Source of the DNA: an uncultured Alphaproteobacteria bacterium
GTDB taxonomy: Bacteria > Pseudomonadota > Alphaproteobacteria > Puniceispirillales > Marisalimonadaceae
Assembly (NCBI GenBank): GCA_937142855.1
Contig: CAKZQZ010000002.1
Span: forward strand, 1 to 48,826
Length of the DNA: 48,826 bases
Reading direction: 5' to 3'
The notes below the pieces were generated by a model that saw only the letters and a list, made by a program, of their open reading frames with translations, was not told where the DNA came from and made no database searches. Each line of letters begins with the position of its first letter. Position 1 is the stretch's first letter. This document shows positions 24,026 through 32,289 of the stretch, in pieces. The position numbers were made by a program, and so were the translations under genes.

Positions 24026-25342
24026 ATGTATCTTCAAAATTTAATATCTGAAAGAATATCTCAAAAAAACCCAGTGAAAGTTGCATTGATTGGAGCTGGG
24101 AAATTTGGATCGATGTTTTTAAGTCAAATTCCAACTACTTCTGGCATTCAAGTTGTTGCGATAGCTGATTTATCTCCAGATAATGCAAAGAAAGCATGTA
24201 AAACTGTTGGTTGGGATGATGAATTGATATCATGCACAAATTTTTTTGAATCTGGAAAAGATGTCATAGAGTTATCTGAAATTGAAGTAGTAATAGAAGC
24301 AACAGGTCATCCTTCAGCTGGCATTGAACATGCGAGGCATTCTTTTAAACACGGGAAACATATTATAATGGTAAATGTTGAGGCTGATGTTTTGGCTGGT
24401 GGGTTACTAGCTAAAGAAGCAAAATCAGCTGGGGTTGTTTATTCTATGGCATATGGCGATCAACCAGCCCTAACAGCAGAAATTATTGATTGGGCTAGAT
24501 CTGCTGGATTTTATGTTTCAAGTGCTGGTAAAGGTACAAAATACCTTCCTGAATATCATAAATCTACGCCAGACACTGTTTGGAACTATTATGGCATTTC
24601 TAATAAAGAAGCTAAACAAGCAGGCATGAATTCCAAAATGTTTAATTCTTTTTTAGATGGTACCAAATCCAGCCTAGAAATGGCCGCAATAGCTAATGCA
24701 TGCGAATTAAGTGTTCCAAAAAATGGATTACTTTTTCCTCCATGTGGAATGGACGACCTTTCTTCAATTTTAAAACCTAAAATATCAGGGGGTATCCTAA
24801 CTGAAAATGGACAAGTAGAAGTTGTCTCCTCACTTGAAAGAGATGGAAGGCCAGTTTTCAAAGACCTTAGATGGGGCGTTTACGCAGTTCTTCAAGCTCC
24901 AAACGATTATGCAGCCTCTTGTTTCAAACAATATGGTATGAATACAGATGAAAGTGGTGAATTTTCTGCTATGTACAAACCATTCCATTTAATAGGAATG
25001 GAACTAAACATATCTGTATTTTCTGCTGCTTTACTTAATCAACCCACAGGACAAACAAAGACTTTCGCAGGAGATGTCGTAGCTACAGCGAAAAGAAACC
25101 TTAAAAAAGGAGAAACACTTGATGGAGAAGGAGGTTCAACAGTTTGGGGGAAATTAATACCATCTAGGACATCTTTATCCATTGGAGCACTACCAATTGG
25201 GTTAGCTCATAATATTAAACTAAATAAAAACATTGAAGAGGATCAATTGATTAGCTGGAATGATGTTGATTATAATTTAGAAGATAAAACCATTAGTTAT
25301 AGAAAATTAATGGAAAAAGAATTTACATTTTTATTGGATTGA
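24026..25342 (+). CDS. Homoserine-dehydrogenase-like NAD(P) oxidoreductase with SAF domain
   Basis: This 438-residue two-part protein has an N-terminal Rossmann domain with GAGKFGSMF (23-31), then EVVIEATGHPSAG near residue 90. A middle domain follows with SSAGKGTKYLPEY. The C-terminal SAF segment (about 345-430) contains DVVATAKRNLKKGETLDGEGG, as in antifreeze-like, UxaA and FlgA proteins. Such proteins are often named oxidoreductase or FlgA-like in sugar and polyol clusters; no reaction is established that I can name. It is last of the PhyH trio. Its 3' end overlaps the convergent MBL gene by 20 bases. Confidence 0.8.
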   Translation: MYLQNLISERISQKNPVKVALIGAGKFGSMFLSQIPTTSGIQVVAIADLSPDNAKKACKTVGWDDELISCTNFFESGKDVIELSEIEVVIEATGHPSAGIEHARHSFKHGKHIIMVNVEADVLAGGLLAKEAKSAGVVYSMAYGDQPALTAEIIDWARSAGFYVSSAGKGTKYLPEYHKSTPDTVWNYYGISNKEAKQAGMNSKMFNSFLDGTKSSLEMAAIANACELSVPKNGLLFPPCGMDDLSSILKPKISGGILTENGQVEVVSSLERDGRPVFKDLRWGVYAVLQAPNDYAASCFKQYGMNTDESGEFSAMYKPFHLIGMELNISVFSAALLNQPTGQTKTFAGDVVATAKRNLKKGETLDGEGGSTVWGKLIPSRTSLSIGALPIGLAHNIKLNKNIEEDQLISWNDVDYNLEDKTISYRKLMEKEFTFLLD

Positions 25343-26138
25343 TTGGCCCCTTATCTAAACGCCATACGAAACCTGAAACACCCTCTTCGGGAAAATAATC
25401 TTTAAGCAATGGATCGTGTCCGGGTATAACAAGTTTAATATCTGAAGCTAAACCTTTAATTATTTTGAAACCATTCAACATATCTTCTAAATCAACTACA
25501 ATTGGAAAAGGTTTTCCAGAAAGAAAATTCTCATAAAAATGAGTGGCGTCTGAGGCAAGACACATATATCCACTATTTGTTTTAACTCTAACTGATTGCA
25601 GACCCCTTGAGTGCCCTCCGATTAAATGAGTGGTTACTCCAGGGCGAATTGCACCAAAACCATTGTAGAATACAACCCTACCAGAATAGAGGTTCTTGAC
25701 CATTTGACACACATGCTCACCAGTAAATGGCATTTTAATTGTTTCATGACACATACAAGGACCTGTGGCATAAGCCATTTCACTTTCTTGCAAATGAAAC
25801 TTAGCGTTTGGGAACTCCTTTAATCCACCTGCATGATCATAATGAAGGTGTGTGATTATAACATCCGTAACTTGATTAGCTTCTATATCTAATGCTTTAA
25901 GAGCTTCAGAAGGTGATCTTTGAATTGGTCTGTTTCTTCTTTTTGCTTCGTCATAATCATAACCAGTATCTACAACAATTACACTTTCATCAGATTTTAA
26001 GACCCATATGAAATAATCAATTGTATGATCTTTATTAGAATGATCGTCAAAAATAAAACTCTCTCCTCGAGTTCTATCCGATCTTTCTGCATATTTTAAT
26101 GCATAAACTTCCCATACTTTATCTAATACCGTATCCAT
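25323..26138 (-). CDS. Metallo-beta-lactamase-fold hydrolase, lactonase-like
   Basis: This 271-residue protein has the dinuclear zinc motif H97-x-H99-x-D101-H102 in ITHLHYDHAGG. It also has GGHSRGLQSV and LASDATHFYENF, supplying the further His and Asp ligands, and VIPGHDP near the end. The organisation is that of AHL-lactonase-like enzymes, which can also open sugar-acid or other lactones. It overlaps the convergent SAF-domain dehydrogenase by 20 bases and is downstream of an aldo/keto reductase. A lactonase role in polyhydroxy-acid breakdown fits the surrounding genes but is inferred. Confidence 0.83.
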   Translation of the reverse strand: MDTVLDKVWEVYALKYAERSDRTRGESFIFDDHSNKDHTIDYFIWVLKSDESVIVVDTGYDYDEAKRRNRPIQRSPSEALKALDIEANQVTDVIITHLHYDHAGGLKEFPNAKFHLQESEMAYATGPCMCHETIKMPFTGEHVCQMVKNLYSGRVVFYNGFGAIRPGVTTHLIGGHSRGLQSVRVKTNSGYMCLASDATHFYENFLSGKPFPIVVDLEDMLNGFKIIKGLASDIKLVIPGHDPLLKDYFPEEGVSGFVWRLDKGPINPIKM

Positions 26139-26157
26139 ATTTATACCTTTTTAGCTA

Positions 26158-27117
26158 TTACAATTCTTCTAGCCTGTCTGTTGCTGGAGGAGGCGTTGGG
26201 CTAATGTTTGAAATTAATTTATAGTTTTCATCGTCTAAAATTATATTAACAGATTCTAAAGAAGGCTTAAGTTGTTTTAAATTTCTTGCGCTAATGATAG
26301 GTGCGGTTATAGCATCATTATGGGATACCCATGCGACAGCTAAAGAAATTGGGTCATAGTTTAATTCCTTAGCTAAGTTTTTTAGAGAAAGAGCAGATTC
26401 AAACATCCATTGCTGACCATATCTTGTTTTATATTTTGCATTATCATGAAGCCTGCCAGAACTATTCTTGTTAACAGGATTATCATCAGAATATTTACCA
26501 GTAAGAAGTCCTCCACCTAATGGACTATAACTTATCACACCTATATTTTCTGATTTTGCCATAGGTAATATCTCAACCTCAGCTTGTCTTTTAACAAGGT
26601 TATACATAGGCTGTAGGATATCTATTGAAGGAAAGTCATATTTTTTAGCTATTAATTCTGCTTTCATAACTTGCCAAGCAGAAAAATTTGATACACCAAG
26701 TTGAAAAAACTTTTTCTCTTCTTTCAACTCTTTAAGAGTTTCAAATGTTTCTTCTAATGGAACATTATCATCCCAGTGGTGTAAGAAAAAAACATCTACA
26801 TAATCTTGTTTTAATCTTTTCAAACTCTCTTCTAACTGTGACCTAATATTTTTACCACTAGATCCACCGACTGAGCCAGCTTTAGTGACTAAAATAATTT
26901 TTTCTCTTTCGTCTTTTATTAAATTTCCAAGAATTAATTCTGATTTTCCCCCAGTGTAAACAAAAGCGGTATCAAAAAAATTAATACCATTGCTTCTACA
27001 AGCTTCATACATTTCCTGGCTATCTCTTTCATCTGCTCCATCTCCAAATTGCATTGTGCCGAAACAAAGTGATGAATTTTCAAGAAAATTAGGACCATAC
27101 TCTCTAATTACTTTCAT
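26158..27117 (-). CDS. Aldo/keto reductase
   Basis: This 319-residue (beta/alpha)8 NADPH-dependent reductase has the catalytic tetrad D49, Y54, K79 and H113 (FFDTAFVYTGG, LVTKAGS, FLHHWDD). The C-terminal cofactor part contains TAPIISARNLKQL. ATG 27117 is chosen since AAAGG stands about ten bases upstream and family members start here; a UUG at 27135 would add six residues. It continues leftward from otnI with about 20 bases between. It may reduce a sugar or aldose-like aldehyde, or oxidise a sugar to a lactone. The substrate is not determinable. Confidence 0.86.
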   Translation of the reverse strand: MKVIREYGPNFLENSSLCFGTMQFGDGADERDSQEMYEACRSNGINFFDTAFVYTGGKSELILGNLIKDEREKIILVTKAGSVGGSSGKNIRSQLEESLKRLKQDYVDVFFLHHWDDNVPLEETFETLKELKEEKKFFQLGVSNFSAWQVMKAELIAKKYDFPSIDILQPMYNLVKRQAEVEILPMAKSENIGVISYSPLGGGLLTGKYSDDNPVNKNSSGRLHDNAKYKTRYGQQWMFESALSLKNLAKELNYDPISLAVAWVSHNDAITAPIISARNLKQLKPSLESVNIILDDENYKLISNISPTPPPATDRLEEL

Positions 27118-27137
27118 GATGTTTTTACCTTTCAATT

Positions 27138-27905
27138 TTATTTAAATTTTTGCATCCATACTAAGCCAGTATCAGTGCTTGTTCTTGGTTTATATTCGGC
27201 CCCTATTATATCTTTATAACCTATTTTAAATATCTCAGGTATAATATAGCTAAAATCTAATTCTCCTTTATCTGGTTCTGCCCTGTCTTGAACAGATGCT
27301 ATTTGAACATGTCCAATATAAGACAAATGATCTTTGAATCTTTTTAGAACGTTTCCCTGATTTATTTGTACATGATAAAAATCAAACATTATTTTTAAGG
27401 AATCTGGTCCTACTAGTTCACATATTTCTTTTGCTTGCTCAACTTTTGTTAAGAAGTAACCTGGGTTATCATTAAGGTTTAATGGTTCAATAACTAAGTT
27501 TATACCACTACCATTAATTAATTCCTTAGCAAATTTTAGATTATCAATAAATGTAACTAATGATTTTGTTGATAAGTCTGTAATACCTGCCATTGCATGA
27601 ATATTTTTAGCTTTGATTATTTTTGCGTATTCAAAAGCCTGAATAATAGCGTCTTTTGCTTGTGAAATTTTAGAGGGCACTGCAAGTAAACCATTATCCC
27701 CTTTTTCAATATTTCCCTTAACAGTATTAATGCCCATTACTGGTAACTGAACTTCATCCAGAGCTTTTTTAATATCTTTTGCATCATGTTCATAAGGAAA
27801 TTGAAATTCGACAGCATCAAATCCATTTTCTTTAGCTTTATAAATTGCTTCAACTTGTGTAAGTTCATTCCAAAGCAAACCTAAATTAGCAGAAAATCTA
27901 TACAT
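27138..27905 (-). CDS. otnI: Hydroxypyruvate isomerase family, probable 2-oxo-tetronate isomerase OtnI
   Basis: This 255-residue TIM barrel of the Hyi family has expected metal ligands E140 in LVIEPLN, D175 in MFDFYH, Q201 in HVQIAS and E237 in GAEYKP. I chose ATG 27905, which gives the normal N-terminus (MYRFSANLGLLW). ATG 27917, inside the upstream gene, would add four residues. It directly follows an OtnC-like gene. Hyi-family members paired with OtnC convert 2-oxo-tetronate to 3-oxo-tetronate in D-erythronate and L-threonate breakdown; the same fold also gives hydroxypyruvate isomerase. The pairing and the presence of DenD- and LtnD-like genes favour OtnI. Confidence 0.8.
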   Translation of the reverse strand: MYRFSANLGLLWNELTQVEAIYKAKENGFDAVEFQFPYEHDAKDIKKALDEVQLPVMGINTVKGNIEKGDNGLLAVPSKISQAKDAIIQAFEYAKIIKAKNIHAMAGITDLSTKSLVTFIDNLKFAKELINGSGINLVIEPLNLNDNPGYFLTKVEQAKEICELVGPDSLKIMFDFYHVQINQGNVLKRFKDHLSYIGHVQIASVQDRAEPDKGELDFSYIIPEIFKIGYKDIIGAEYKPRTSTDTGLVWMQKFK

Positions 27906-27907
27906 TT

Positions 27908-28555
27908 TTAATCCCATTCTAAATTGAATTTATTTACAACTGATAATATTTGATCATTATTTAATTCTTTGGCGTTTGCCCCTTTGAGAATGAGAGCTAA
28001 TTTAGCAGTAGCCTCTAATTCTTCTATAGCATTGACTGATGACTCAAGATCTTTACCAGACACTACTGGTCCATGATTAGCTAAAAGAACTGCAGACCGT
28101 TTGCCAGCTAAACCCTTTATTGCTTGTCCCATTGCTGGGTCTCCAGGAACGAAAAAAGGAAGTAGTTTTACTTTTCCTAATAACATTATTGAATAAGGGG
28201 TGTAAGAGGGCAAAACATTATCCTCATCTGTGCCTGGTAACATTGACAAAGCAACTGAATGTGTGGAGTGCAAATGAACGACAGCTCCTGATTTTAAACC
28301 TCTAGTCTCATAAAAAGCTTTATGAAGTGGTAGTTCTTTTGTTGGTAATAACGAACCGATAGATTGACCGGTTTTAGTTATTTTGACTATTTCATTTGGA
28401 TCTAATCTACCAAAAGAAGACCCTGATGGTGTAACTAAAATCTCATCATCATCTAAACGAACAGATATATTTCCAGTTGATCCATGAGTAATACCTCTAT
28501 CAAATATAGAAGCTGCAAAATGACAGATTTTTTCTCTTATTTTACTCTCTGACAT
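27908..28555 (-). CDS. otnC: Class II aldolase family, 3-oxo-tetronate 4-phosphate decarboxylase OtnC
   Basis: This 215-residue zinc-dependent protein of the fuculose-phosphate aldolase fold has metal ligands H94 and H96 in VVHLHSTHSVALS, H161 in LANHGPVVSG, and the catalytic acid near E74 in PTKELPLHK. THGSTGNISVR and GSSFGRLDPNEI match the OtnC subgroup, which decarboxylates 3-oxo-tetronate 4-phosphate to dihydroxyacetone phosphate. The stop overlaps the possible upstream otnI start. The kinase that makes its substrate (OtnK, DUF1537) is not in the window. A plain sugar-phosphate aldolase is the alternative. Confidence 0.82.
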   Translation of the reverse strand: MSESKIREKICHFAASIFDRGITHGSTGNISVRLDDDEILVTPSGSSFGRLDPNEIVKITKTGQSIGSLLPTKELPLHKAFYETRGLKSGAVVHLHSTHSVALSMLPGTDEDNVLPSYTPYSIMLLGKVKLLPFFVPGDPAMGQAIKGLAGKRSAVLLANHGPVVSGKDLESSVNAIEELEATAKLALILKGANAKELNNDQILSVVNKFNLEWD

Positions 28556-28572
28556 TGAAAATTTTCCTTTAA

Positions 28573-29049
28573 TTAATATCCAAATATTTGAAACAAGAAA
28601 CCTATGGATAAACCAATAACAACATGGCTACCTATTGCTAAGGAGCAAGCCATAGCTGGTGATGGTGTCTTAAACGCTAAAAAACCTTTTCCAAGTACTG
28701 GCATAAAGAAAAACCACGGTATTATGACACTGACTAATCCAAAAACTATCCCATCAATGTAAGATGCATTCAAAACTTGAAAATTGTATAATATAAAAAA
28801 AACTAATGAATATAAAATTGCTACACTGTAATGCACCACCCAACCTATAGCTAACTCGTTTTTGATTGGTGTTTCATTATCTATATTTGGGTTGTATACC
28901 TTACCTTTTGAAATAGACAACACAAACCATCTACCCACAACAGCCCAATCTGAGGGGTTTATTTTGAATAACATTTTTAAAAACCTTTGCCACAAATCCA
29001 TGCAAAAACATGAAATAATTCCAATAAATATAATATGAATTATTTCCAT
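28573..29049 (-). CDS. DUF2938-like membrane protein
   Basis: This 158-residue protein has four hydrophobic segments: residues about 3-20, 68-88, 97-118 and 135-155. The conserved block around MDLWQRFLKMLF and WAVVGRWFVLSISKGKVYNP, with PWFFFMPVLGKGFLA later, is the DUF2938 pattern. Its molecular function is not known to me. It is the first gene of the leftward cluster (this gene, otnC, otnI, aldo/keto reductase, MBL hydrolase), 17 bases before otnC. It is divergent from an SDR gene. Confidence 0.75.
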   Translation of the reverse strand: MEIIHIIFIGIISCFCMDLWQRFLKMLFKINPSDWAVVGRWFVLSISKGKVYNPNIDNETPIKNELAIGWVVHYSVAILYSLVFFILYNFQVLNASYIDGIVFGLVSVIIPWFFFMPVLGKGFLAFKTPSPAMACSLAIGSHVVIGLSIGFLFQIFGY

Positions 29050-29181
29050 AATGTTACTCCGTTTGAATTAGTTTTTTCTAGTAATAATATAATTAACAAT
29101 ATAAAATATAATATATTATATCTATGATTAATTTATTTTAAATAAACCCATAATTATGAACATAACATAGGAGACTGATTC

Positions 29182-29916
29182 ATGGCTAATTTCGACGGAC
29201 AAACAGCAGTTATTACTGGAGGTGCACAAGGAATTGGTTTTGCCACGGCTAAACGACTAATTAATGATGGGTGCGAAGTTATGATTTGGGATATAGACGA
29301 AAAATTAGGATTAGAAACATCTAAAAAGTTGAACTGCCAATTTTTAAAAGTAGACCAAACTGATAACAAAGCGGTTGAAGAAGCCACAGATAAAACAATA
29401 AAGCAAATGGGTAAAATTGATATTTTGGTATGTAGTGCAGGAATAGCGGGTCCAACATATACAACTTGGGATTACCCTGTCGAGGAATGGTCAAAAGTTT
29501 TCAATGTTAATGTAAATGGTGTTTTTTATTGTAATAAGTATGTGGTAAAAACTATGCGAGAAAAAGGTTATGGTAGGATTATTAATATAGCTTCCATTGC
29601 TGGTAAAGAAGGTAATCCAAATGCTCCGGCTTATTCAGCATCAAAAGCGGCAGTTATAGGATTAACCAAATCATTAGGCAAAGAAACAGCCAGTCAGGAC
29701 ATAGCAGTAAATTGTATAACACCTGCCACAGCAAAAACTAGAATTCTAGACCAAGTATCTCAAGAATTTATTGACTACATGATCTCTAAAATACCTAGAA
29801 ATAGATTTGTTACAGTAGAAGAAATTGCTTCGCTCATATCTTTTCTTGCCAGCAAAGAAAATAGCTTCACTACGGCAGGAGTTTTTGATATTTCTGGCGG
29901 AAGAGCAACATATTAA
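29182..29916 (+). CDS. Short-chain dehydrogenase/reductase
   Basis: This 244-residue classical SDR has cofactor motif TGGAQGIG (12-19), an acidic residue at the end of strand 2 (MIWDIDE) favouring NAD, catalytic S138, Y151 and K155, and C-terminal FDISGGRATY. Such enzymes oxidise hydroxyl groups of sugars, sugar acids or hydroxyacyl compounds. The ATG has a good AGGAG site. It stands alone on this strand, divergent from the DUF2938-like gene and followed by two stable hairpins. Surroundings suggest a sugar or sugar-acid dehydrogenase; the substrate is unknown. Confidence 0.85.
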   Translation: MANFDGQTAVITGGAQGIGFATAKRLINDGCEVMIWDIDEKLGLETSKKLNCQFLKVDQTDNKAVEEATDKTIKQMGKIDILVCSAGIAGPTYTTWDYPVEEWSKVFNVNVNGVFYCNKYVVKTMREKGYGRIINIASIAGKEGNPNAPAYSASKAAVIGLTKSLGKETASQDIAVNCITPATAKTRILDQVSQEFIDYMISKIPRNRFVTVEEIASLISFLASKENSFTTAGVFDISGGRATY

Positions 29917-29952
29917 TTGGTGAGGATTTTCAGGAGATCCTCTGCACCTAAT
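29916..29952 (+). other. Stable hairpin at the 3' end of the SDR gene
   Basis: Beginning at the last base of the stop codon, ATTGGTGAGGAT pairs with ATCCT, CACC and AAT downstream, with a CTG bulge and one bulged T. The loop is nine bases (29928-29936). It has no T-run, so it is not itself a terminator; a second hairpin with a T-run follows four bases later. Confidence 0.5.
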
Positions 29953-29955
29953 GGT

Positions 29956-29990
29956 AAAACTAACCTTAGGGAGGTTAAAGCTAGTTTTTT
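29956..29990 (+). terminator. Intrinsic terminator after the SDR gene
   Basis: AAAACTAACCT pairs with AGGT and TAGTTTT, with TAAAGC bulged on the 3' side, and the right arm ends in six T residues. It lies 40 bases after the SDR stop. The next gene is on the other strand. The remaining gap to 30155 shows no ORF; a weak GATTAA-AAA-TTAATC dyad (30139-30153) follows the LysE stop. Confidence 0.65.
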
Positions 29991-30155
29991 AATTTAAGAA
30001 CAAATAAACGGGGGAGTTTTTTGATCTGTTGTTTTTATAGATGATATGTCGATATTTTCTTAAACTAACTTCAGAACTATGATATTAATCGCAAAACCGA
30101 TTATTTTTTATGCACTAAATTTGAATAATTATATAAACGATTAAAAATTAATCAT

Positions 30156-30758
30156 TTATATACCTGAATTAAGTTCCATTATGCCTGACAAAATAACAAC
30201 TGAAAAAAGTGCAAGGCCCATACCTCTATTAACCCATAATTGCTTATTTGAAGCTAGGGACCATTTTTTTAAACTTATGCCTAACCATAACCAAAAAAAG
30301 TGAATGGGTATCCATATCGAATTTACTATAATAAACTTAGTTATAATCTCTAAATCATAAGTGGACATGCCTAAAGATAAAACAATAAATAAATGTCCTT
30401 GAACAACATAAGCTTTAGGATTTATAAATTGTAAGAATATCCCTTCATATAGCCTTGGTGCTTTTAGGCTTTGTTTAAAACCAGTTTTATTATCGGATGT
30501 AGCTATTCGCCAAGATAAAAATGATAAATATGATAATGACAAAATTAAAAAAGTTAACTCAACACCATCTATTTCAAATAAAAATTGTTTAAAACCAAGA
30601 ACAACAAAAAGAGCAACACCATTTGTTCCTAAAAATAATCCAATAAGGTACATAATACCAACTCGCCAGCCAAAGCCAGCTCCAACACCAGCAAGAGACA
30701 AAACACCTGGACCTGGGGTAACCATCATTAAAAAACTTATTATTATGTAAGTTATCAT
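30156..30758 (-). CDS. LysE/RhtB-family amino-acid exporter
   Basis: This 200-residue inner-membrane protein has about six helices and the family signature MMVTPGPGVLSLAGVGAGFGWRVG near the N-terminus. QFINPKAYVV follows near residue 110. LysE/RhtB proteins export amino acids or related small solutes. The helix count and length (about 205) are normal. It reads leftward from an 88-base gap behind the first FAD-linked oxidase gene, so it may share that transcript. The solute is not evident. Confidence 0.85.
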   Translation of the reverse strand: MITYIIISFLMMVTPGPGVLSLAGVGAGFGWRVGIMYLIGLFLGTNGVALFVVLGFKQFLFEIDGVELTFLILSLSYLSFLSWRIATSDNKTGFKQSLKAPRLYEGIFLQFINPKAYVVQGHLFIVLSLGMSTYDLEIITKFIIVNSIWIPIHFFWLWLGISLKKWSLASNKQLWVNRGMGLALFSVVILSGIMELNSGI

Positions 30759-30846
30759 TGAGAACTATAGGAGGTAAGCCTACACCTTTGACTTTTGATT
30801 ATATTAATCAAGTTGTAATTATACTATGGAAAATTAAAAGGCAATA

Positions 30847-32259
30847 TTATAAAAAAAGTTTACCAGGATTCATTATTTTATTTGGATCAAAAGCATTCTT
30901 AACTTGCTTCATAATGTCGACAGCATTACCTAGTTCTTTTAACATATATTTTCTTTTACCCTGACCAACTCCGTGTTCACCAGTACAAGTCCCGTCCATT
31001 CTAATAGCTCGCTCGGATATTCTTGTTAAAAAACTATCTAATTTATCTAATTCATTTTTATTGTTTTTATCTATTAACAAGGCCACATGAAAATTTCCAT
31101 CTCCTGCATGGCTTACTATAGGGCCAATCAGTTCATTTTTTTCCATATCTTCAATAGTTTCAGTTATACAATCAGATAGTTTTGAAATTGGTACACAAAC
31201 GTCAGTAGAATACAATGAGGCTTCGGGCCTAACGGCTCTACATGACCAATAAGCATCATGACGAGCTTTCCAAAGTTTATTTCTTTCTTCATTATTAGAT
31301 GTCCACTCGAAATCAGCGCCTCCAAAATCAGAAGAAATTTCACCAAATAGTTCTGACTGTTCTTTTACAGATGACTCACTTCCATGAAACTCCACTAGCA
31401 ACAATGGCGCTTCTGGTAGGTTTGTTTTTGAATAGTTATTAACTGCTTTGACTTGAGCAAGGTCCATAAACTCTATTCTAGCTACAGGAATACCTGCTTG
31501 AATAGTCATAATCACTGTATCTGTTGCATCTTTTACGGTAGGAAAACTAACTCTTCCACCAGCAATAACTTCAGGAATTCCATATAATTTAAGAGTGATT
31601 TCAGTTGTTATCCCAAGCGTTCCTTCAGAACCAACCATTAACCGGGTTAAATCATAACCCGCTGAACTTTTTCTTGCTTTATTAGCCGTTTTAATTATTT
31701 GACCATCCGGCATCACGACTTCAAGAGCTATTACATTATCTTTCATAGTACCGTATCTAACAGCATTCGTACCAGAGGCTCGTGTAGCTGCCATCCCACC
31801 AATAGACGCATTTGCTCCTGGGTCAATAGGGAAAAATAAACCAGTATCTCTAAGATGCGTATTGAGTTGTTCTCTAGTTACTCCCGGCTGAACAACAACT
31901 AAAAGATCGTCTTGATAAACTTTTAAGATCTTATTCATATTATTCATATCTATTGAAATTCCACCATATGGTGCATTAAGATGCCCTTCAAACGACGAAC
32001 CTATTCCAAAGGGTATTATCGGACACTTATATTTTTTACAAATCTTTACTACCTTTTGAACATCTTCCTTAGATTCTACAAATACAACACCATCAGGCAA
32101 TTCTGACTCATGAATAGTCATTGTATGAGTGTGTTGTTCTAAAATACTTTTGCTATTTGAAAATTGTTGGCCAAATTCTTCTTTTATTTCTTGCACACAT
32201 AATTCTATATTTTTTTTATCATAATCTTCACTTGACCATGATGAAACTATGCCATCCAT
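30847..32259 (-). CDS. FAD-linked oxidase, D-lactate dehydrogenase (DLD)-like, copy 1
   Basis: This 470-residue flavoprotein of the vanillyl-alcohol-oxidase fold has the FAD-binding domain (about 60-240) with PIIPFGIGSSFEGHLN, GLFFPIDPGANASIGGM and SSAGYDLTRLMVGSEGTLG. The substrate domain ends with HAGDGNFHVALL and GTCTGEHGVGQGKRKYM. Relatives are cytochrome-linked D-lactate dehydrogenases and D-2-hydroxyacid (including glycolate) dehydrogenases that pass electrons to the respiratory chain. There is no Fe-S subunit nearby as in GlcDEF. It is a close tandem duplicate of the gene at 32290-33699, 30 bases downstream of it. Confidence 0.88.
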   Translation of the reverse strand: MDGIVSSWSSEDYDKKNIELCVQEIKEEFGQQFSNSKSILEQHTHTMTIHESELPDGVVFVESKEDVQKVVKICKKYKCPIIPFGIGSSFEGHLNAPYGGISIDMNNMNKILKVYQDDLLVVVQPGVTREQLNTHLRDTGLFFPIDPGANASIGGMAATRASGTNAVRYGTMKDNVIALEVVMPDGQIIKTANKARKSSAGYDLTRLMVGSEGTLGITTEITLKLYGIPEVIAGGRVSFPTVKDATDTVIMTIQAGIPVARIEFMDLAQVKAVNNYSKTNLPEAPLLLVEFHGSESSVKEQSELFGEISSDFGGADFEWTSNNEERNKLWKARHDAYWSCRAVRPEASLYSTDVCVPISKLSDCITETIEDMEKNELIGPIVSHAGDGNFHVALLIDKNNKNELDKLDSFLTRISERAIRMDGTCTGEHGVGQGKRKYMLKELGNAVDIMKQVKNAFDPNKIMNPGKLFL

Positions 32260-32289
32260 ATTAACAAACCTTTTCTACATAATTCATAT

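Noticed and set aside
29106-29121. 16-bp palindrome ATATAATATATTATAT before the SDR gene
   Set aside because: It is made only of A and T in an AT-rich gap, so chance is likely. It may be just a -10 region.
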